Shown piece by piece: positions 28,201 through 40,428 of a DNA stretch of 64,000 nucleotides. The stretch is taken from assembly GCA_947561585.1 (NCBI GenBank), contig CANNZV010000420.1:124001-188000 (forward strand), in the 5' to 3' direction. Each line of letters opens with the position of its first letter. Position 1 is the stretch's first letter. A program made the translations under genes and the position numbers. This DNA comes from Caprella mutica (Eukaryota > Arthropoda > Malacostraca > Amphipoda > Caprellidae). The notes beneath the pieces are model-generated. The model made no database searches. It saw nothing but the letters and a program-made list of their open reading frames with translations, and was not told the origin of the DNA.

Positions 28201-29388
28201 TAATCACCAGCTTCTTTTTAGAAGATTATGTATGAGGTTTGGACTGAAAAAAGGAGATTGTGGTGGGCTGTAGTAAACTGGTTGGAAATGGTATAGTTAG
28301 GTCTAATGTTGGAATCTACAACCTGTATCGATATTAAAGATTAAAAATAATGTATTAAAGAACCAGATATTATTCGTAACGAAACAATTTGAAATCAAAT
28401 AAGAATTTTCTGTTGTATAAATAAATATAGAAAATTAACATATATCATAGTGATATATAATTCAAACGAGAGCATATAGAATTCAATTGTTCGTATAACT
28501 AGACAAAGTAATAAAACATAAGTAATAAAACAGTAAATTCAAGCTTTCCTATAAAAATATAAATCTGTTTCAGGTTTAGACACCTATATTCTATCTACTT
28601 ATTCTTAGAGGAGAACCTCAAATTCTGAAATGTTCTAGAATTCACTCATTATGCATTCGTAGAAGTAAGACAAAGAGAAGGTAATTTCAAACAAGAAACA
28701 GTAAATAGATCGACAAAAGAAATAATATGAAAGAAAAGGAAAAGAATGGAGATAAGAACGATAACCGGTTGGAGTTTGAAAAATAACGAAAAAATTGGTC
28801 ACAAAGTATTATATGAAAATGGATATGAAATAATCACCAGCTTCTTTTTAGAAGATTATGTATGAGGTTTGGACTGAAAAAAAATGAGACTGTGGTGGGC
28901 TGTAGTACACTGGTTGGAAATGGTATAGTTAGGTCTAATGTTGAAATCTACATCCTGTATCGATAATAAAGATTGAAAATACTGTATTAAAGAACCAGAT
29001 ATTATTCGTAGCGAAACTATTTGAAATCAAATGAGAATTTGCTGTTGTATAAATAAATTTAGAAAACTAACATATATCATAGTGATATATAATTCAAACG
29101 AGAGCATATAGAATTCAATTGTTCGTATAACTAGACAAAGTAATAAAAGATAAGTAATAAACAGTAAATTCAAGCTCTCCTATAAAAATATAAATCTGTC
29201 TCGGGGTTTAGACACCTATATTCTATCTACTTATTCTTAAAGGAGAACCTCAAATTCTGAAATGTTCTAGAATTCACTCATTATGCATTCGTAGAAGTAA
29301 GACAAAGAGAAGGTAATTACAAACCAGATACAGTAAATAGATTGACAAAAGAAATAATATGAAATAAAAGAAGAAGAATGGAGATAAG
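22290..29388 (+). repeat. 15-monomer block, copy 1 (recurs 9469 bp downstream)
   Basis: This 7.1-kb block recurs from about 31759 at a constant offset of 9469 bp (15 monomers). Shared rare features include TACATATGAGG (about 25071/34540), CCTATGAAAATA (about 25394/34863), AGTGCTGG (about 26413/35882) and TTTAAAAAATTAAC (about 27170/36639). Its copy is the segment into which the piggyBac element inserted. A private difference is CCGTTTGG at about 28136 against CCGGTTGG in the copy. Confidence 0.85.
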
Positions 29389-32300
29389 AACGATAACTGG
29401 TTAGAGTTTGAAAAATAACGAGAAAACTAGTCACAAATTATTATATGAAAATGGATATGAAATAATCACCAGCTTCTTTTTAGAAAATTATGTATGAGGT
29501 TTGGACTGAAAAAAAGGAGATTGTGGTGGGCTGTAGTAAACTGGTTGGAAATGGTATAGTTAGGTCTAATGTTGGAATCTACAACCTGTATCGATATTAA
29601 AGATTGAAAATAATGTATTAAAGAACCAGATATTATTCGTAACGAAACTATTTGAAATCAAATAAGAATTTCTGTTGTATAAATGAATTTAGAAAATTAA
29701 CATAATCATAGTGATATATAATTCAAACGAGAGCATATAGAATTCAATTGTTCGTATAACTAGACAAAGTAATAAAACATAAGTAATAAAACAGTAAATT
29801 CAAGCTCTCCTTTAAAAATATAAATCTGTTTCGGGTTTAGAAAACTATATTCCATCAACTTATTCTTAGAGGAGAACCTCAAATTCTGAAATGTTCTAGA
29901 ATTAACTTATTATGCATTCGTAGAAGTAAGACATAGAGAAGGTAATTTCAAACCAGAAACAGTAAATAGATCGACAAAAGAAATAATATGAAAGAAAAGG
30001 AGAAGAATGGAGATGAGAACGATAACCGGTTGGAGTTTGAAAAATAACGATAAAGCTGTTCACAAAGTATTATATGAAAATGGATATAAAATAATCACCA
30101 GCTTCTTTTTAGAAGATTATGTATGAGGTTTGGACTGAAAAAAGGAGATTGTGGTGGGCTGTAGTAAACTGGTTGGAAATGGTATAGTTAGGTCTAATGT
30201 TGGAATCTACAACCTGTATCGATATTAAAGATTAAAAATAATGTATTAAAGAACCAGATATTATTCGTAACGAAACAATTTGAAATCAAATAAGAATTTT
30301 CTGTTGTATAAATAAATATAGAAAATTAACATATATCATAGTGATATATAATTCAAACGAGAGCATATAGAATTCAATTGTTCGTATAACTAGACAAAGT
30401 AATAAAACATAAGTAATAAAACAGTAAATTCAAGCTTTCCTATAAAAATATAGATCTGTTTCGGGTTTAGACACCTATATTCTATCTACTTATTCCTAGA
30501 GGAGAACCTCAAATTCTGAAATGTTCTAGAATTCACTCATTATGCATTCGTAGAAGTAAGACAATGAAAAGGTAATTTCAAACCAGAAACAGTAAATAGA
30601 TCGACAAAAGAAATAATATGAAAGAAAAGGAGAAGAATGGAGATAAGAACGATAACTGGTTGGAGTTTGAAAAATAATGAGAAAACTAGTCACAAAGTAT
30701 TATATGAAAATGGATATGAAATAATCACCAGCTTCTTTTTAGAAAATTATGTATGAGGTTTGGACTGAAAAAAAATGAGATTGTGGTGGGCTGCAGTACA
30801 CTGGTTGGAAATGGTATAGTTAGGTCTAGTGTTGGAATCTACAACCTGTATCGATATTAAAGATTAAAAATAATGTATTAAAGAACCAGATATTATTCGT
30901 AACGAAACTATTTGAAATCGAATGAGAATTTGCTATTGTATAAATAAATTTAGAAAATTAACATATATCATAGTGATATATAATTCAAACGAGAGCATAT
31001 ATAATTCAATTGTTCGTATAACTAGACAAAGTAATAAAAGATAAGTAATAAAACAGTAAATTCAAGATCTCCTATAAAAATATAAATCTGTCTCGGGTTT
31101 AGACACCTATATTCCATCTACATATTCTTAGAGGAGAACCTCAAATTCTGAAATGTTCTAGAATTCACTTGTTATGCATTCGAGAAGTAAGACAAAAAGA
31201 AGGTAATTTCAAACCAGAAACAGTAAATAGATCGACAAAAGAAATAATATGAAAGAAAAAGAGAAGAATAGAGATAAGAACGATAACTTGTTGGAGTTTG
31301 AAAAATAATGAGAAAACTAGTCACAAAGTATTATATGAAAATGGATATAAAATAATCACCAGCTTCTTTTTAGAAAATTATGTATGAGGTTTGGACTGAA
31401 AAAAAAATGAGATTGTGGTGGGCTGCAGTACACTGGTTGGAAATGGTATAGTTAGGTCTAGTGTTGGAATCTACAACCTGTATCGATATTAAAGATTAAA
31501 AATAATGTATTAAAGAACCAGATATTATTCGTAACGAAACTATTTGAAATCGAATGAGAATTTGCTATTGTATAAATAAATTTAGAAAATTAACATATAT
31601 CATAGTGATATATAATTCAAACGAGAGCATATATAATTCAATTGTTCGTATAACTAGACAAAGTAATAAAAGATAAGTAATAAAACAGTAAATTCAATAT
31701 CTCCTATAAAAATATAAATCTGTCTCGGGTTTAGACAACTATCTTCTATCTACTTATTCTTAGAGGAGAACCTCAAATTCTGAAATGTTCTAGAATTCAC
31801 TCATTATGCATTCGTAGAAGTAAGACAATGAAAAGGTAATTTCAAACCAGATACAGTAAATAGATCGACAAAAGAAATAATATGAAAGAAAAGAAGAAGA
31901 ACGGAGATAAGAACGATAACCGGTTGGAGTTTGAAAAATAACGAAAAAATTGGTCACAAAGTATTATATGAAAATGGATATAAAATAATCACCAGCTTCT
32001 TTTCAGAAGATTATGTATGAGGTTTGGACTGAAAAAAAAGGAGAATGTGGTGGGCTGTAGTAAACTGGTTGGAAATGGTATAGTTAGGTCTAATGTTGGA
32101 ATCTACATCCTGTATCGATATTAAAGATTAAAATTAATGTATTAAAGAACCAGTTATTATTCGTAACGAAACTATTTGAAATCAAATAAGAATTTCTGTT
32201 GTATAAATAAATTTAGAAAATTAACATATATCATAGTGATATATAATTCAAACGAGAGCATATAGAATTCAATTGTTCGTATAACTAGACAAAGTAATAA

Positions 32301-35300
32301 AACATAAGTAATAAAACAGTAAATTCAAGCTCTCCTTTAAAAATATAAATCTGTCTCGGGTTTAGACAACTATATTCCATCTACTTATTCTTAGAGGAGA
32401 ACCTCAAATTCTGAAATGTTCTAGAATTCATTTATTATGCATTCGTAGAAGTAAGACAAAAAGAAGGTAATTACAAACGAGATACAGTAAATAGATTGAC
32501 AAAAGAAATAATATGAAAGAAAAGAAGAAGAACGGAGATAAGAACGATAACCGGTTGGAGTTTGAAAAATAACGAAAAAATTGGTCACAAAGTATTATAT
32601 GAAAATGGATATGAAATAATCACCAGCTTCTTTTTAGAAGATTATGTATGAGGTTTGGACTGAAAAAAAATGAGATTGTGGTGGGCTGTAGTACACTGGT
32701 TGGAAATGGTATAGTTAGGTCTAATGTTGAAATCTACATACTGTATCGATATTAAAGATTGAAAATACTGTATTAAAGAACCAGATATTATTCGTAACGA
32801 AACTATTTGAAATCAAATGAGAATTTGCTGTTGTATAAATAAATTTAGAAAATTAACATATATCATAGTGATATATAATTCAAACGAGAGCATATAGAAT
32901 TCAACTGTTCGTATAACTAGACAAAGTAATAAAAGATAAGAAATAAAACAGTAAATTCAAGCTCTCCTATAAAAATATAAATCTGTCTCGGGTTTAGACA
33001 CCTATATTCTATCTACTTATTCCTAAAGGAGAACCTCAAATTCTGAAATGTTCTAGAATTCACTCATTATGCATTCGTAGAAGTAAGACAAAGAGAAGGT
33101 AATTACAAACCAGATACAGTAAATAGATTGACAAAAGAAATAATATGAAATAAAAGAAGAAGAATGGAGATAAGAACGATATCCGGTTGGAGTTTGAAAA
33201 ATAACGTAAAAACTGGTCACAAAGTATATATGAAAATGGATATGAAATAATCACCAGCTTCTTTTCAGAAGATTATGTATGAGGTTTGGACTGAAAAAAA
33301 AGGAGAATGTGGTGGGCTGTAGTAAACTGGTTGGAAATGGTATAGTTAGGTCTAATGTTGGAATCTACATCCTGTATCGATATTAAAGATTAAAATTAAT
33401 GTATTAAAGAACCAGATATTATTCGTAACGAAACTATTTAAAATCAAATAAGAATTTCTGTTGTATAAATAAATTTAGAAAATTAACATATATCATAGTG
33501 ATATATAATTCAAACAAGAGCATATAGAATTCAATTGTTCTTATAACTAGACAAAGTAATAAAACATAAGTAATAAAACAGTAAATTCAAGCTCTCCTTT
33601 AAAAATATAAATCTGTTTCGGGTTTAGAAAACTATATTCCATCTACTTATTCTTAGAGGAGAACCTCAAATTCTGAAATGTTCTAGAATTAACTTATTAT
33701 GCATTCGTAGAAGTAAGACAAAGAGAAGGTAATTACAAACCAGATACAGTAAATAGATTGACAAAAGAAATAATATGAAAGAAAAGAAGAAGAACGGAGA
33801 TAAGAACGATAACCGGTTGGAGTTTGAAAAATAACGAAAAAATTGGTCACAAAGTATTATATGAAAATGGATATGAAATAATCACCAGCTTCTTTTCAGA
33901 AGATTATGTATGAGGTTTGGACTGAAAAAAAATGAGATTGTGGTGGGCTGTAGTACACTGGTTGAAACGGTATAGTTAGGTCTAATGTTGAAATCTACAT
34001 CCTGTATCGATATTAAAGATTGAAAATACTGTATTAATGAACCAGATATTATTCGTAACGAAACTATTTGAAATCAAATAAGAATTTTCTGTTGTATAAA
34101 TAAATTTAGAAAATTAACATATATCATAGTGATATATAATTCAAACAAGAGCATATAGAATTCAATTGTTCGTATAACTAGACAAAGTAATAAAACATAA
34201 GTAATAAAACAGTAAATTCAAGCTCTCCTTTAAAAATATAGATCTGTCTCGGGTTTAGACAACTATATTCCATCTACTTATTCTTAGAGGAGAACCTCAA
34301 ATTCTGAAATGTTCTAGAATTCATTTATTATGCATTCGTAGAAGTAAGACAAAGAGAAGGTAATTACAAACGAGATACAGTAAATAGATTGACAAAAGAA
34401 ATAATATGAAAGAAAAGAAGAAGAACGGAGATAAGAACGATAACCGGTTGGAGTTTGAAAAATAACGAAAAAATTGGTCACAAAGTATTATATGAAAATG
34501 GATATGAAATAATCACCAGCTTCTTTTTAGAAGATTATGTACATATGAGGTTTGGACTGAAAAAAGGAGATTGTGGTGGGCTGTAGTAAACTGGTTGGAA
34601 ATGGTATAGTTAGGTCTAATGTTGGAATCTACAACCTGTATCGATATTAAAGATTAAAAATAATGTATTAAAGAACCAGATATTATTCGTAACGAAACAA
34701 TTTGAAATCAAATAAGAATTTTCTGTTGTATAAATAAATATAGAAAATTAACATATATCATAGTGATATATAATTCAAACGAGAGCATATAGAATTCAAT
34801 TGTTCGTATAACTAGACAAAGTAATAAAACATAAGTAATAAAACAGTAAATTCAAGCTTTCCTATGAAAATATAAATCTGTTTCGGGTTTAGACACCTAT
34901 ATTCTATCTACTTATTCTTAGAGGAGAACCTCAAATTCTGAAATGTTCTAGAATTCACTCATTATGCATTCGTAGAAGTAAGACAATGAAAAGGTAATTT
35001 CAAACCAGAAACAGTAAATAGATCGACAAAAGAAATAATATGAAAGAAAAGGAGAAGAATGGAGATAAGAACGATAACTGGTTGGAGTTTGAAAAATAAT
35101 GAGAAAACTAGTCACAAAGTATTATATGAAAATGGATATGAAATAATCACCAGCTTCTTTTTAGAAAATTATGTATGAGGTTTGGACTGAAAAAAAATGA
35201 GATTGTGGTGGGCTGCAGTACACTGGTTGGAAATGGTATAGTTAGGTCTAGTGTTGGAATCTACAACCTGTATCGATATTAAAGATTAAAAATAATGTAT

Positions 35301-37823
35301 TAAAGAACCAGATATTATTCGTAACGAAACTATTTGAAATCGAATGAGAATTTGCTATTGTATAAATAAATTTAGAAAATTAACATATATCATAGTGATA
35401 TATAATTCAAACGAGAGCATATATAATTCAATTGTTCGTATAACTAGACAAAGTAATAAAAGATAAGTAATAAAACAGTAAATTCAAGATCTCCTATAAA
35501 AATATAAATCTGTCTCGGGTTTAGACACCTATATTCCATCTACATATTCTTAGAGGAGAACCTCAAATTCTGAAATGTTCTAGAATTCACTTGTTATGCA
35601 TTCGAGAAGTAAGACAAAAAGAAGGTAATTTCAAACCAGAAACAGTAAATAGATCGACAAAAGAAATAATATGAAAGAAAAGGAGAAGAATGGAGATAAG
35701 AACAATAACTGGTTGGAGTTTGAAAAATAATGAGAAAACTAGTCACAAAGTATTATATGAAAATGGATATGAAATAATCACCAGCTTCTTTTTAGAAAAT
35801 TATGTATGAGGTTTGGACTGAAAAAAAATGAGATTGTGGTGGGCTGCAGTACACTGGTTGGAAATGGTATAGTTAGGTCTAGTGCTGGAATCTACAACCT
35901 GTATCGATATTAAAGATTAAAAATAATGTATTAAAGAACCAGATATTATTCGTAACGAAACTATTTGAAATCAGAAAAGAATTTTCTGTTGTATAAATAA
36001 ATTTAGAAAATTAACATATATCATAGTGATATATAATTCAATCGAGAGCATATAGAATTCAATTGTTCGTATAACTAGACAAAGTAATAAAACATAAGTA
36101 ATAAAACAGTAAATTCAAGCTCTCCTATAAAAATATAAATCTGTTTCGGGTTTAGACACCTATCTTCTATCTACTTATTCTTAGAGGAGAACCTCCAATT
36201 CTGAAATGTTCTAGAATTCACTCATTATGCATTCGTAGAAGTAAGACAATGAAAAGGTAATTTCAAACCAGAAACAGTAAATAGATCGACAAAAGAAATA
36301 ATATGAAAGAAAAGGAGAAGAATGGAGATAAGAACGATAACTGGTTGGAGTTTGAAAAATTATGAGAAAACTAGTCACAAAGTATTATATGAAAATGGAT
36401 ATGAAATAATCACCAGCTTCTTTTTAGAAAATTATGTATGAGGTTTGGACTGAAAAAAAATGAGATTGTGGTGGGCTGCAGTACACTGGTTGGAAATGGT
36501 ATAGTTAGGTCTAGTGTTGGAATCTACAACCTGTATCGATATTAAAGATTAAAAATAATGTATTAAAGAACCAGATATTATTCGTAACGAAACTATTTGA
36601 AATCAGAAAAGAATTTTCTGTTGTATAAATAAATTTAAAAAATTAACATATATCATAGTGATATATAATTCAATCGAGAGCATATAGAATTCAATTGTTC
36701 GTATAACTAGACAAAGTAATAAAACATAAGTAATAAAACAGTAAATTCAAGCTCTCCTATAAAAATATAAATCTGTTTCGGGTTTAGACACCTATCTTCT
36801 ATCTACTTATTCTTAGAGGAGAACCTCAAATTCTGAAATGTTCTAGAATTCACTCATTATGCATTCGTAGAAGTAAGACAATGAAAAGGTAATTTCAAAC
36901 CAGATACAGTAAATAGATCGACAAAAGAAATAATATGAAAGAAAAGAAGAAGAACGGAGATAAGAACGATAACCGGTTGGAGTTTGAAAAATAACGAAAA
37001 AATTGGTCACAAAGTATTATATGAAAATGGATATAAAATAATCACCAGCTTCTTTTCAGAAGATTATGTATGAGGTTTGGACTGAAAAAAAAGGAGAATG
37101 TGGTGGGCTGTAGTAAACTGGTTGGAAATGGTATAGTTAGGTCTAATGTTGGAATCTACATCCTGTATCGATATTAAAGATTAAAATTAATGTATTAAAG
37201 AACCAGTTATTATTCGTAACGAAACTATTTGAAATCAAATAAGAATTTCTGTTGTATAAATAAATTTAGAAAATTAACATATATCATAGTGATATATAAT
37301 TCAAACGAGAGCATATAGAATTCAATTGTTCGTATAACTAGACAAAGTAATAAAACATAAGTAATAAAACAGTAAATTCAAGCTCTCCTTTAAAAATATA
37401 AATCTGTCTCGGGTTTAGAAAACTATATTCCATCTACTTATTCTTAGAGGAGAACCTCAAATTCTGAAATGTTCTAGAATTCACTCATTATGCATTCGTA
37501 GAAGTAAGACATAGAGAAGGTAATTTCAAACCAGAAACAGTAAATAGATCGACAAAAGAAATAATATGAAAGAAAAGGAGAAGAATGGAGATGAGAACGA
37601 TAACCGGTTGGAGTTTGAAAAATAACGAGAAAACTGTTCACAAAGTATTATATGAAAATGGATATAAAATAATCACCAGCTTCTTTTTAGAAGATTATGT
37701 ATGAGGTTTGGACTGAAAAAAGGAGATTGTGGTGGGCTGTAGTAAACTGGTTGGAAATGGTATAGTTAGGTCTAATGTTGGAATCTACAACCTGTATCGA
37801 TATTAAAGATTAAAAATAATGTA

Positions 37824-37827
37824 TTAA
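37824..37827. repeat. TTAA target-site duplication, left
   Basis: TTAA immediately before the transposon's CCC end, within the satellite motif GTATTAAAGAACC. TTAA is the hallmark target of piggyBac transposases. Confidence 0.95.
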
Positions 37828-37842
37828 CCCATTTATGCCGAG
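37828..37842 (+). repeat. piggyBac left terminal inverted repeat
   Basis: CCCATTTATGCCGAG. It matches the reverse complement of 40429-40443 at 14 of 15 positions, the mismatch being T/C at position 9. This end is at the 3' side of the transposase gene. Confidence 0.93.
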
Positions 37843-37957
37843 AATAGAAATCCTTTTCTGATCTGTTTATAACTCTATTCATAAAGTAATATTGATGTGA
37901 AAAAAACAAAATTGACATCCATTTAGTTGTACCGTGTGTAGTTTTTGAGATATGAAC

Positions 37958-37995
37958 TGTGATCATATGGACACGCTCGGCACAAGAGGGTACAA
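37958..37995 (-). repeat. Left subterminal inverted repeat (inward copy of the end motif)
   Basis: A 38-bp block that pairs with the reverse complement of 40031-40068 at 32 of 38 positions. It begins TGTGATCATATG and ends GGGTACAA. Its 3' part, ACACGCTCGGC followed by a GGG, also resembles the right transposon terminus (26 of 33 positions against 40411-40443), so it is a second end-like motif facing the opposite way to the left terminus. Probable transposase-binding site, by analogy with piggyBac internal repeats. Confidence 0.75.
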
Positions 37996-38016
37996 AAACG
38001 AATCATTCTCAAAACT

Positions 38017-38022
38017 TTTATT
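38017..38022 (-). terminator. Probable poly(A) signal of the transposase gene
   Basis: TTTATT on the plus strand reads AATAAA on the minus strand, about 230 bp downstream of the transposase stop and inside the transposon. In AT-rich DNA the hexamer alone is weak evidence, but position and strand fit. Confidence 0.5.
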
Positions 38023-38122
38023 ACACAATATTATAATATTATTAATTCATTTACATTAATATCACAACATATATAATATATAAACGATGTACATTGAACA
38101 AAAAAAAAAGAACCTTCAATAA

Positions 38123-38201
38123 TATATCCATTATTACTACGAATAAATTGAATGAATGAAAATTAAACATACTAATGTATATCCATTATAACTACGAATA
38201 A
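38123..38201. repeat. 24-bp direct repeat in the transposase 3' untranslated region
   Basis: 38123-38146 and 38178-38201 match at 23 of 24 positions (TATATCCATT...CTACGAATAA). The copies are 55 bp apart start to start. No function is apparent; local duplication is the simplest explanation. Confidence 0.7.
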
Positions 38202-38248
38202 CTATTATAACTGATAGCTATGTTACGGTTTACATATTAGAAAGTGAA

Positions 38249-40226
38249 TTATTGCGTATGGTAAGGCTGGAAACATTGTAAGCATAGCCCAACATTACAT
38301 TTTGAGCAGGCCATACGGACTGTGGAGCTGCATCCTTCGCCGTTGCACCTTCGACGGTTAGATGGAACTGGGAGATGATCAGTTCCGTCGTATCTTGCAT
38401 CAGTGAATCCAGGCCGAGATGAGAGTTTTTTCAAACCACTTTTCTTGTGAGCAGTTTGAAATCTAGACAAATATGACATTGCCACTTTCTGTCTGAAATC
38501 TAGATGATCCTGTCCTGAGCCCCTCTTCTTAGCCAAGATCCAAGCATTCTGAACTGAAACATCGACCAGCCAGGAAAACATACTCCACCACCACTTCTTG
38601 CCTCTGATTCCAATACGGTAGCAGTTGATGTTTTGGTCCATCTGGTCTGTTCCTCCCATTGAATTGTTATAAGCTTTTATTGCTCTCGGGATTTCGATGT
38701 CAACATGTTTCGTTTTCTGTTTTGACCAACGCTTCACCTTACCAAGAGGTAATTTTCCATGGAGAGTAGAAGCAACAGTTACTACAGCATTGTCTTTCCA
38801 TCTAGTTACTTTGATGTCCTCAGAGCCAATAATTCCTGTGACGCACTCCGAGTAACCTCTCTCTTTCTTGTCAACTTTATTTGCATCTAGAATAGGGCAT
38901 GATTTGTCAATCCTATTCTTCCGCATAGTCCCTGTTCCGTCATACCCACGTGTTTTCAGCTCTTGAAGCAACGGAATAGTTGTGAATAAATTATCAGTAA
39001 ATAGATGGTACGGAAGAAACTTCTTATCGTCACTGTATGTATTCAGAAGATGAAGTACTGTAGCAGAGCATTTGCCATATTTTTTTTGTAACTCTTCGTC
39101 CCCTTGGTGAGTCTTCCCTTGATAAGGATCAAAGGCAATAAGATACCCTTCGGTAGTGTTTTGACTCCATATCTTATACCCGAACCTAATAGGTTTGTTG
39201 CGAATGGCCTGCTTGCAACTGTGTTTACCGAAATATTCGACCATCGCTTCATCATGGGAAATATTCCGCTCAGGAACGTAATGTTCCATGAACTTCCTCT
39301 GTAAATGTTGTATCAAAGGACGCAGTTTAGCATACTTATCATTTTTATCAATGTCATCTGTTGCATTGAAATGAAGACTTCGCATAATTTCGTCGAATCT
39401 GTCACGGCGCATAGCACTGCTGATAGCTTCATTGTGAACATCTGGAGACTGAGACCAATACATTCTACGTCGCGGGACTGTATTATATCCAGAGACAATG
39501 AGTATTCCCAAGAAAGCTCTCAATTCTTCGATCGTAACCGCAACATCTACCCAATTCTTTTTCATGCAATACTTCGTCATCTGCTCTTTGCAATAATCAA
39601 GCAATTCATTGCTGAAAAATAACTCAAAAAGTTCGATTTCTCTCATTTGGTTGTAGCGGCTGTAGTCACCTTCAGGGAATGGAGCTTGACAAAGGAGTTT
39701 GTCTTTTTTTTCCCACTTTGGTTTTGCAGGTGCATCTTTCGAAATTCTTCTCCTTTTACTCGCTGGTTGCGTTTCTTCTTCAAGCTCATCTTCGACATCG
39801 CTCTGGTTCCGGTACCTCAACTCTGCTGGCGCTAACAATTGGTTGCCGGACAAATTTTCAGGGTATAATGCCGTCCCAGCTTCTTCATTTCCAGAGTCTT
39901 CATCGGTGACATTTCCCCAATATGGAGGTTCAATGTAAATGTCGCAGTCATTATTCTCTTCACTATCCAAGAAATCCAAAATTTCATTCACAGTCAGTCC
40001 AGTACGCCTGAAAAAAAAAATACAATTGTATTGTACCCATTTATGCCGACTGTGTTCATATGATCACACGAAGTTCAATATGAATTTACAATATATCAAA
40101 TCTTGGGTACAAACTCAAAAATACTTATATACCTTTTTTAACTTGTTAATAAAATATTGTGAAAGTTTCAAGTGATTTAGATAGCTGTAACGGGAGTTAT
40201 AATACTTACATTCTTCGTGAATTCAT
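38249..40226 (-). CDS. piggyBac-family transposase, two exons (40226-40210 and 40007-38249)
   Basis: DDE-type transposase expected to cut and paste the element at TTAA in the nucleus. The uninterrupted frame covers 38249-39991 (580 codons) but starts at GTG (39991-39989), not ATG. Joining exon 1 (ATG at 40226) to 40007 through GTAAGT and a T10-CAG acceptor stays in frame and gives 591 residues, close to the family norm. Numbering from the GTG codon as 1: an acidic N-terminal part (1-75), a basic stretch SKRRRISK (78-85) that may be a nuclear signal, a DDE_Tnp_1_7-like core (about 110-480) with HDEAM (246-250), RFGYKIW (269-275), FTDN (Asp333) and GGTDQMDQ (Asp449, Asp452), then a C-terminal cysteine-rich zinc-binding region (C549, C554, C562, C565, C570, C573, H578). 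The first catalytic Asp is not obvious: Asn278 seems to occupy it, with Asp288 in FDPYQG nearby. No stops or frameshifts. Family assignment is firm; splicing is inferred. Confidence 0.95.
40008..40209 (-). other. Predicted 202-bp intron of the transposase gene
   Basis: On the minus strand the donor is AAT|GTAAGT (exon ends at 40210) and the acceptor is ten T followed by CAG (ending at 40008). The split codon AT|G reads Met and the joined frame continues RTGLTVNEI. The intron contains the right subterminal inverted repeat. Without splicing, the frame runs upstream only to a TGA at 40066-40064 with no ATG, which supports the intron. Confidence 0.7.
40031..40068 (+). repeat. Right subterminal inverted repeat (internal copy of the transposon end)
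   Basis: Contains CCCATTTATGCCGA (40036-40049), identical to the first 14 bases of the left terminus and in the same orientation, so it faces the right terminus. The whole 38-bp block pairs with 37958-37995. The flank is TTGTA, not TTAA, so this is not a nested insertion end. It lies inside the predicted intron. Confidence 0.8.
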
Positions 40227-40428
40227 CGTGAACGTTTCAGGGGAGATTAGCGTGAACGTGAACGCACACTCCTCGCGTGTCTCTCTACAACTGACTATAC
40301 TATTGCATCAGAGATGTCACCAAACGTATACAGAACATGTTCAGACCTGGTTTGAACATGTTTGATACTTTGTCTTGAATTTATTTTGATTTTTCTAAAA
40401 CGAATTTGTCTGTGTCCATATGAACACG
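40227..40428 (-). promoter_or_regulatory. Transposase 5' leader and probable promoter region
   Basis: About 200 bp between the first in-frame ATG and the right terminal repeat. On the minus strand a TCAGTT at 40294-40289 fits the arthropod initiator TCAGT, about 66 bp before the ATG; I see no strong TATA box or downstream element at the expected place. An in-frame TGA at 40310-40308 precedes the ATG, so 40226 is the first usable ATG in that frame. Promoter function is inferred from position. Confidence 0.4.

Larger units (their letters stand above)
1..37823 (+). repeat. ~630-bp satellite array, left arm (about 60 monomers)
   Basis: Head-to-tail copies of one AT-rich monomer, all in the same orientation. 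Taking the block that begins ATAAGAAT or ATGAGAAT as the start, the first monomers begin at 1, 631, 1263, 1894, 2524, 3156, 3787 and 4419, so lengths run 630-632 bp. Copies differ by scattered substitutions and small indels. Recurrent variants include AGATCTCC versus AGCTCTCC, TATATAATTC versus TATAGAATTC, CATTCGAGAAG versus CATTCGTAGAAG, and AATCAGAAAAG versus AATCAAATAAG. Most copies carry two EcoRI sites and an XbaI-like TTCTAGAA. No gene is embedded anywhere in this arm: open frames are short and interrupted differently in different copies. I do not recognise the family by name. A centromeric, pericentromeric or other heterochromatic position is likely but is inference. Confidence 0.97.
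37843..38248 (-). other. Transposon 3' noncoding region
   Basis: About 400 bp between the left terminal repeat and the transposase stop codon. It holds the left subterminal inverted repeat, a poly(A) signal and a short direct repeat in the 3' untranslated region. The rest is AT-rich with no coding potential. Confidence 0.8.

Noticed and set aside
1..37823. CRISPR-like or tRNA/rRNA-like periodicity
   Set aside because: The period is ~630 bp with no short repeat-spacer layout, and no tRNA or rRNA signature is present. An rDNA intergenic spacer is possible in principle, but no rRNA gene is in the window.
37772..37966. Minus-strand 64-codon frame across the left transposon junction
   Set aside because: It starts in the satellite and crosses the terminal repeat; a chance frame with no domain.
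39104..40365. Several plus-strand frames and one minus-strand frame overlapping the transposase gene and its leader
   Set aside because: Shadows of the transposase coding strand in other frames, or short chance frames in the 5' noncoding part; no start context or similarity to support them.
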